DNA from: Clostridia bacterium
GTDB taxonomy: Bacteria; Bacillota; Clostridia; Oscillospirales; CAG-272
NCBI GenBank assembly: GCA_017466445.1
Contig: JAFTUC010000027.1
Coordinates: 45,811 to 109,810, forward strand
Direction of reading: 5' to 3'
Length of the DNA: 64,000 bases
Shown here: positions 60,288 to 64,000 of the stretch, piece after piece
Layout: every line of letters begins with the position of its first letter
How positions within the stretch are numbered: position 1 is the first letter of the stretch
Program-made: the position numbers and the translations under genes
The notes under the pieces: model-generated
Seen by the model: only the letters and a program-made list of their open reading frames with translations
What the model was told of the DNA's origin: nothing
Database searches by the model: none

Positions 60288-60306
60288 GCAAACGCTTGGC
60301 GTTTGC
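60288..60306. promoter_or_regulatory. 19-base palindrome, putative TetR operator
   Basis: GCAAACGC-TTG-GCGTTTGC, perfect 8-bp arms, between the right inverted repeat and the tetR-like gene. Its place is right for autoregulation, as it would sit in the leader of the transcript made in the ON state. A weak fixed promoter (TTGCAA 60303-60308, 17 bases, TAGTAA 60326-60331) overlaps it. Confidence 0.6.
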
Positions 60307-60361
60307 AATGTTTTGCCGAAAAATGTAGTAAACGCTTACAGTAAGGAAGGAGAAATAAGTA

Positions 60362-60958
60362 ATGAAACAGGATGAAATCCGTCGAACTCTGATTGACGGC
60401 ACGATCCATGTCATTGCCAGAGATGGGCTCGATAAAGCTACGACCAAGCAGATCGGGCTCGCGACTACCACGAATGAGGTATATATATACCGCTGCTTTG
60501 TAGATAAGGAAGATATGCTCGCAAGAACGTTTGACTCGCTCGATGAGGAGCTTGCAAACAAAGTAATGCAGTACCTTCCGATAATGTATAAAAAGGAAAT
60601 GGTATATGAGATGCGATGCCGTTTCTTCTTTTTCGAGGTGTGGAAATTCCTTCTCGGAAACAGAGATAAATGCCTTGCGTACGTTCGTTACTATTATTCG
60701 CCCTATTTCTTCAAATGCTCTGCCGACAGTCATAAAAATCGATTTGCACCGACCGTCGATAAATTCAGGGATGCCTTTAAAGAGGAGGCGGACGTGTGGA
60801 TGATACTTAACCACATATTAAACGTGATGCTTGACTTTGCCGTGAAGGTGCATAACGGTCAGATGTCGGATAGCGATGATTATTCGGAGCATATATTCCG
60901 CGTGATATACCGCTCGATCGAGCAATATTTCAGAACACCGAAGGAGATAGTTTCTTAA
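60362..60958 (+). CDS. TetR family transcriptional regulator
   Basis: A 198-residue TetR-type protein. The N-terminal helix-turn-helix (DEIRRTLIDGTIHVIARDGLDKATTKQIGLATTTNEVYIYRCFVDKEDML, in overview residues 3-52) is normal and the ligand/dimer domain is poorly conserved. It is the first gene after the invertible promoter and is 2 bases from the signal peptidase gene, so it belongs to the phase-variable operon. It may feed back on it through the 60288-60306 palindrome. AAGGAGAA precedes the ATG. Confidence 0.88.
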   Translation: MKQDEIRRTLIDGTIHVIARDGLDKATTKQIGLATTTNEVYIYRCFVDKEDMLARTFDSLDEELANKVMQYLPIMYKKEMVYEMRCRFFFFEVWKFLLGNRDKCLAYVRYYYSPYFFKCSADSHKNRFAPTVDKFRDAFKEEADVWMILNHILNVMLDFAVKVHNGQMSDSDDYSEHIFRVIYRSIEQYFRTPKEIVS

Positions 60959-60960
60959 AT

Positions 60961-61692
60961 ATGAAGAAAGCACTGAAGATTATCAAGACCACGCTTGTGT
61001 GGCTTGTCATATTGCTTGCCGTGTCGATGATGATATTTACCGTGATCTCTGTAACGACCTTTAACAGAAATGACAGAGATCTGTTCGGCTTTAAAATTTA
61101 TATAGTCAATTCGGATTCGATGGCTGCTACAGATTTCAGCGCAGGCGACCTTATCTTTGTTAAGGAGACCGATCCCAAAACGCTGAAGGCGGGCGATATT
61201 ATTACCTTCATGTCACAGGATACCGACAGCTTCGGTGAGATCATTACGCATAAGATCCGTAAGCTGACGACAGACGCCGAGGGAAACGCAGGATTTATCA
61301 CCTACGGAACTACGACAGATACCGATGACGAGACTATAGTTACATACCCATACGTGCTCGGAAAATATCAGAATAATATTCCAAAGCTCGGTAAGTTCTT
61401 TAATTTTCTCAAGACCACTCCCGGATATTTTGTTTGCATCTTCGTTCCTTTTATGCTCATCATCATCTATGAGGGCGTGAAATTCTTTAATCTCTTCCGC
61501 AGATATAGAAGCGAGCAGATGGCAGATATGCAGGCGGAGAGAGAAAAGATCGAAGAGGAAAGAGCCGCTAACGCAAAAATGCTTGAGGAGCTTCAGGCAC
61601 TAAAGGCTCAGCTTGAGGGAGATCGGACATCCGCCCCTTCCGATAATGAGACGGACATAAGCACAAGTGAGGAAAAAGCGGAGGACGATTGA
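60961..61692 (+). CDS. SipW-type signal peptidase I, long form
   Basis: A 243-residue membrane protease. The N-terminal segment is LVWLVILLAVSMMIFTVISV, the catalytic serine is in VNSDSMAA, and the second catalytic residue is a histidine in ITHKIRK instead of the bacterial lysine: the archaeal/ER (Ser-His) type that includes Bacillus SipW. A second membrane segment (GYFVCIFVPFMLIIIYEGV) is followed by a charged coiled-coil tail of about 70 residues not present in SipW. It probably cleaves TasA-type preproteins. It directly follows tetR. Confidence 0.88.
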   Translation: MKKALKIIKTTLVWLVILLAVSMMIFTVISVTTFNRNDRDLFGFKIYIVNSDSMAATDFSAGDLIFVKETDPKTLKAGDIITFMSQDTDSFGEIITHKIRKLTTDAEGNAGFITYGTTTDTDDETIVTYPYVLGKYQNNIPKLGKFFNFLKTTPGYFVCIFVPFMLIIIYEGVKFFNLFRRYRSEQMADMQAEREKIEEERAANAKMLEELQALKAQLEGDRTSAPSDNETDISTSEEKAEDD

Positions 61693-61730
61693 GGATCTGA
61701 CCGCAGATAAGACCAAAAGGAGCTTAATGT

Positions 61731-62261
61731 ATGAGTAGATTTAAAAAAATATGGAACGTAGTATCAAGCGTTTTGGTGGTGCTGATCGTTCTCTGCGCGG
61801 TGTTTCTGATGGGCTCGCGGATTATCGGATATAAATGCTTTACCGTTGTTTCGGGCAGTATGGAGCCGAAATATAGCGTAGGCGATCTGATCTATGTCAA
61901 AAAGGTGGATGCAAGCACTGTAAAGGTCGGTGATGACGTTACCTTTGTTTTGAACGAGGATCTTGTGGTTGCCACGCATAGAGTAGTGAGGATCGATGCG
62001 GAAAAGCAGCATTTGTACACTAAGGGTCTTGCAAATGAGATCGAGGATGGAGAGCCGGTCCATTTCAGTAACGTGATCGGTGTACCGCAGTTTTCAATAC
62101 CGAAGCTCGGATACGTTTCCGATTTCGTTCAGAATCCCCCGGGAATGTATGTAACGATCGCTGTAGGCGCATCGCTTATACTTCTAGTTTTCCTTCCCGA
62201 TATAATAATAAGCTTGACTAAAAAGAAAAAGGTAATTGAAGAAAACGAAGAGAACCGATAA
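61731..62261 (+). CDS. sipW: SipW-type signal peptidase I, short form
   Basis: A 176-residue protease of normal SipW size: N-terminal membrane segment, catalytic serine in VVSGSMEPKYSVGD, histidine in VVATHRVVRID, FSIPKLGYVSDF, and a C-terminal membrane segment (YVTIAVGASLILLVFLPDIII). It is a paralogue of the preceding gene. In Bacillus, SipW processes TasA and TapA for the biofilm matrix, and the TasA-type genes directly downstream repeat that arrangement. AAAAGGAGC precedes the ATG. Confidence 0.9.
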   Translation: MSRFKKIWNVVSSVLVVLIVLCAVFLMGSRIIGYKCFTVVSGSMEPKYSVGDLIYVKKVDASTVKVGDDVTFVLNEDLVVATHRVVRIDAEKQHLYTKGLANEIEDGEPVHFSNVIGVPQFSIPKLGYVSDFVQNPPGMYVTIAVGASLILLVFLPDIIISLTKKKKVIEENEENR

Positions 62262-62273
62262 CCAAGTTTTCCG

Positions 62274-62303
62274 ATCCGTGCCCCCAAACCAAGTGACACG
62301 GAT
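62274..62303 (+). promoter_or_regulatory. Intergenic hairpin between sipW and tasA-like genes
   Basis: ATCCGTG/CACGGAT with a 16-base loop, no U-run. It could be a processing or stability element that lets the structural proteins be made in larger amounts than the peptidases. Confidence 0.4.
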
Positions 62304-62341
62304 TTGAAATATAAATTCTCGAAGAAAGGAGGAAAAGTAAT

Positions 62342-63037
62342 TTGAAGATGACTAAGAAGAAGGTTTTTGTAGTAGCCCTTGCTATTTGTATAATAGCCGT
62401 TCTTTCTGCAGGTTCATTGGCTTGGTTCAGTGCACAGGATAGCGTAACGAATAATTTCTATGTCGCTGATTCTGAGGACAACGATCCTGATGACATTTTC
62501 TCCGTAGATGTCTACGAGAAATACGATTCCGATGGAGACGGTACTCCCGAGGAATATCAGAAGGGAATTTCCTACAGTGACATCCTTCCGGGCGATGTGC
62601 TTGAAAAGGATGCTATCGTTAAAAATACCGGTCACTATGATCAATATGTGAGAGTGATCATTACAATTAGCGATAAAGCTGTATGGAAGAGCATAGTTGA
62701 GTCTGCCGGCGCTAATTTTGATACGTATGATGTACGTCAGCACTTTTCCGGATTTGACTCGTCTAAGTGGGATCTTGTAAATTCCACAATGGATAATACA
62801 GGTGAAAACATTCAGTACGTTCTGTACCTAAAGGATATTCTGAAGCCGGATGAGGCATTCAGCGTGTTCACGGGAATCAAGATTCCCGAAGCAATGACGA
62901 AAGAGCACGCTTCTCATTTCGATGATGACGGCGAGTGGGGCTTTACTATCGACGTAAAGGCTCAGGCCGTTCAGACCGAGAACGTGGGAGCGAGTGCCGC
63001 AGAAGCCTTCGCAACTGTAGGTATGGCGATCAACTGA
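62342..63037 (+). CDS. TasA/CalY-type small secreted protein
   Basis: A 231-residue protein with a SipW-type signal peptide (KKKVFVVALAICIIAVLSAGSLAWFSAQDS) and the family strand pattern DILPGDVLEKDAIVKNTGHYDQYVRV. Unlike the other three relatives in the window it has no passenger domain, so it is closest in size to Bacillus TasA, TapA or CalY and could be the fibre subunit or an anchor. The start is a TTG at 62342 with AAAGGAGG 9 bases upstream; the ATG at 62348 is too far. Confidence 0.82.
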   Translation: MKMTKKKVFVVALAICIIAVLSAGSLAWFSAQDSVTNNFYVADSEDNDPDDIFSVDVYEKYDSDGDGTPEEYQKGISYSDILPGDVLEKDAIVKNTGHYDQYVRVIITISDKAVWKSIVESAGANFDTYDVRQHFSGFDSSKWDLVNSTMDNTGENIQYVLYLKDILKPDEAFSVFTGIKIPEAMTKEHASHFDDDGEWGFTIDVKAQAVQTENVGASAAEAFATVGMAIN

Positions 63038-63054
63038 TTGTCAATAAACTCGGT

Positions 63055-63067
63055 CCTGAATTTCAGG
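63055..63067 (+). promoter_or_regulatory. Small hairpin between tasA-like genes
   Basis: CCTGA-ATT-TCAGG followed by CTTT in an 82-base gap. It is a possible partial attenuator; the evidence is slight. Confidence 0.3.
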
Positions 63068-63119
63068 CTTTATAAGTGACCGATAAAAAAAGCCAAAATT
63101 TAATAGGAGGTCATTAGAA

Positions 63120-64000
63120 ATGACAAAGCAAAAATCCACAAAGCGCGCACTGATCGTGAGCGCACTCTCCATGCTGATGTGCGTATCGATGCTGATCAGT
63201 AGCACGTTCGCTTGGTTCACAGATTCCGTTATTTCCGGTAATAACAAGATTGTTGCCGGCAACTTGGACATCGAACTGGAGTACTACAACGGTACCGAAT
63301 GGAAGACTGTTAACGGTGCTACTAACTTGTTCGATGAAACTCTTTGGGAACCCGGTCATACTGACGTAGTTTACCTTCGTCTGAGAAACATCGGTTCTCT
63401 TGCTCTGAAATATGAGCTCGCAATCAACATCGTATCCGAAACTCCCGGTATTAACATGGCCGGTGAAGAATTCCTGCTCTCTGACTATATCCGCATGGGT
63501 GTTGCGGAAGGTCAGAAACCCTCCTTCGCAAGCCGTAGTGCCGCTCAGGCTGCTGTAAGCGCTACCGCAGGTCTCATCAGTGAAGGTTACGTTGCTGACG
63601 GCGAAATGGCTAAAGACGCTGAAGATCTTTACATGGCAGTTGTAGTGTATATGCCTTCTTCTGTTGACAACGACGCAAACTATCGTGGCGATACTGCTCC
63701 TTCTATCGATCTGGGCATTAACCTTGTTGCTACTCAGTTGATGAACGAGGAAGATTCCTTTGGTAAGGATTATGACGAAGCAGCTAAGTATGTTATCTCT
63801 TCTGACGAGAAAATGATCTTCAACGGCAATGAGTTTGACACTCTTGTTTCCAACAATGGTGCTGTTGATATGACCGACGTAAAAATTGAGAATGACAATA
63901 CCGGCTTCGAAAACTATGGCGTCGCAACTCTTAACGGCGTAACTGTTAATGCAGGTACTCCCGGCACCAATACTTTCGGTTATGCGATCAATGCTTATGC
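63120..64000 (+). CDS. TasA/CalY-type secreted protein (cut by window end)
   Basis: 293 complete codons are visible with no stop before the end of the window. The start has AGGAGG at 63105-63110, 9 bases before the ATG. The signal peptide and head (STKRALIVSALSMLMCVSMLISSTFAWFTDSV in overview, then NLDIELEYYNGTEW and WEPGHTDVVYLRLRN) are close to the genes at 126 and 17238. From about residue 235 a new passenger begins (VISSDEKMIFNGNEFDTL). It is the last visible gene of the phase-variable operon. Its size and full domain make-up cannot be told. Confidence 0.85.
   Translation, partial: MTKQKSTKRALIVSALSMLMCVSMLISSTFAWFTDSVISGNNKIVAGNLDIELEYYNGTEWKTVNGATNLFDETLWEPGHTDVVYLRLRNIGSLALKYELAINIVSETPGINMAGEEFLLSDYIRMGVAEGQKPSFASRSAAQAAVSATAGLISEGYVADGEMAKDAEDLYMAVVVYMPSSVDNDANYRGDTAPSIDLGINLVATQLMNEEDSFGKDYDEAAKYVISSDEKMIFNGNEFDTLVSNNGAVDMTDVKIENDNTGFENYGVATLNGVTVNAGTPGTNTFGYAINAY

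Noticed and set aside
1-64000. CRISPR arrays, insertion sequences, rRNA and tRNA genes
   Set aside because: No spaced direct repeats, transposase genes, terminal inverted repeats other than the switch arms, or cloverleaf-like sequences were found on reading both strands; a tRNA scan was not possible here.

Overview
The window reads as a chromosomal segment of a Gram-positive, probably spore-forming Clostridia-type bacterium (Bacillota), most likely an anaerobic gut commensal. The evidence is the sporulation genes yqfC, yqfD and a ylbJ-like gene, an electron-bifurcating [FeFe] hydrogenase set, strong AGGAGG ribosome sites, TTGACA/TATAAT promoters with 16-18 bp spacers, and a host-glycan catabolism region. 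No rRNA, tRNA, CRISPR array or classical transposon was seen.

Layout. 1-2.6 kb: a secreted TasA/CalY-type protein with a duplicated beta-helix unit. 2.7-12.3 kb (minus strand): a LysM-GH18 protein, an AEC transporter and the housekeeping run yqfC-yqfD-phoH-ybeY-era-recO-mutS2. 12.4-16.8 kb: ylbJ-like, a HAD phosphatase and a very large CvpA-like membrane protein. 17.0-19.9 kb: a second TasA/CalY-type protein behind a long structured leader whose last 125 bases are nearly the same as the first 125 bases of the window. 20-24 kb: a metallo-hydrolase and a Zur-like regulator with a zinc ABC transporter, preceded by a perfect 11-1-11 palindrome. 24-29 kb: a secreted Cys-repeat protein, a DUF1963-like protein, a solitary MazF, class II aldolase, acyl-ACP thioesterase and a winged-helix regulator. 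29.3-34.8 kb (minus): a repeat lipoprotein, then mrp, a sugar isomerase and a dihydroorotase homologue lacking its metal-binding HxH. 35-43.4 kb: a hydrogenase region, made of a putative sensory module (DRTGG, RsbW-like ATPase, HydS-like hydrogenase, DRTGG, PHP) and then the NuoE/HndB/NuoF/HydA bifurcating complex. 43.6-55.5 kb: a glycan region with alpha-fucosidase, alpha-galactosidase, two sialidase-like proteins, a sialate-lyase-like aldolase, an AraC-PfkB fusion, a second AraC regulator and an MFS transporter. 55.5-58.9 kb (minus): glnS and gltX. 59.1-64 kb: a tyrosine recombinase, an apparent invertible promoter, a TetR regulator, two SipW-type signal peptidases and two TasA/CalY-type proteins, the last cut by the window end.

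The most notable system is at 59.1-64 kb. Two 27-bp inverted repeats (26/27 identical, with a Xer-like core of CATAA-6 bp-TTATG) flank 214 bp next to a tyrosine recombinase. The segment holds a good promoter that here points away from the tetR-sip-sip-tasA operon and into a dedicated minus-strand terminator. Inversion would aim it at the operon. The inference is ON/OFF phase variation of a SipW/TasA surface-fibre locus, with the sequenced copy OFF. The TasA-type proteins at 0.1 and 17 kb carry the same kind of signal peptide and could depend on the same peptidases. Other notable points are the fused AraC-sugar kinase, 21-bp-phased direct repeats in front of glycan genes, and the structured duplicated leader.
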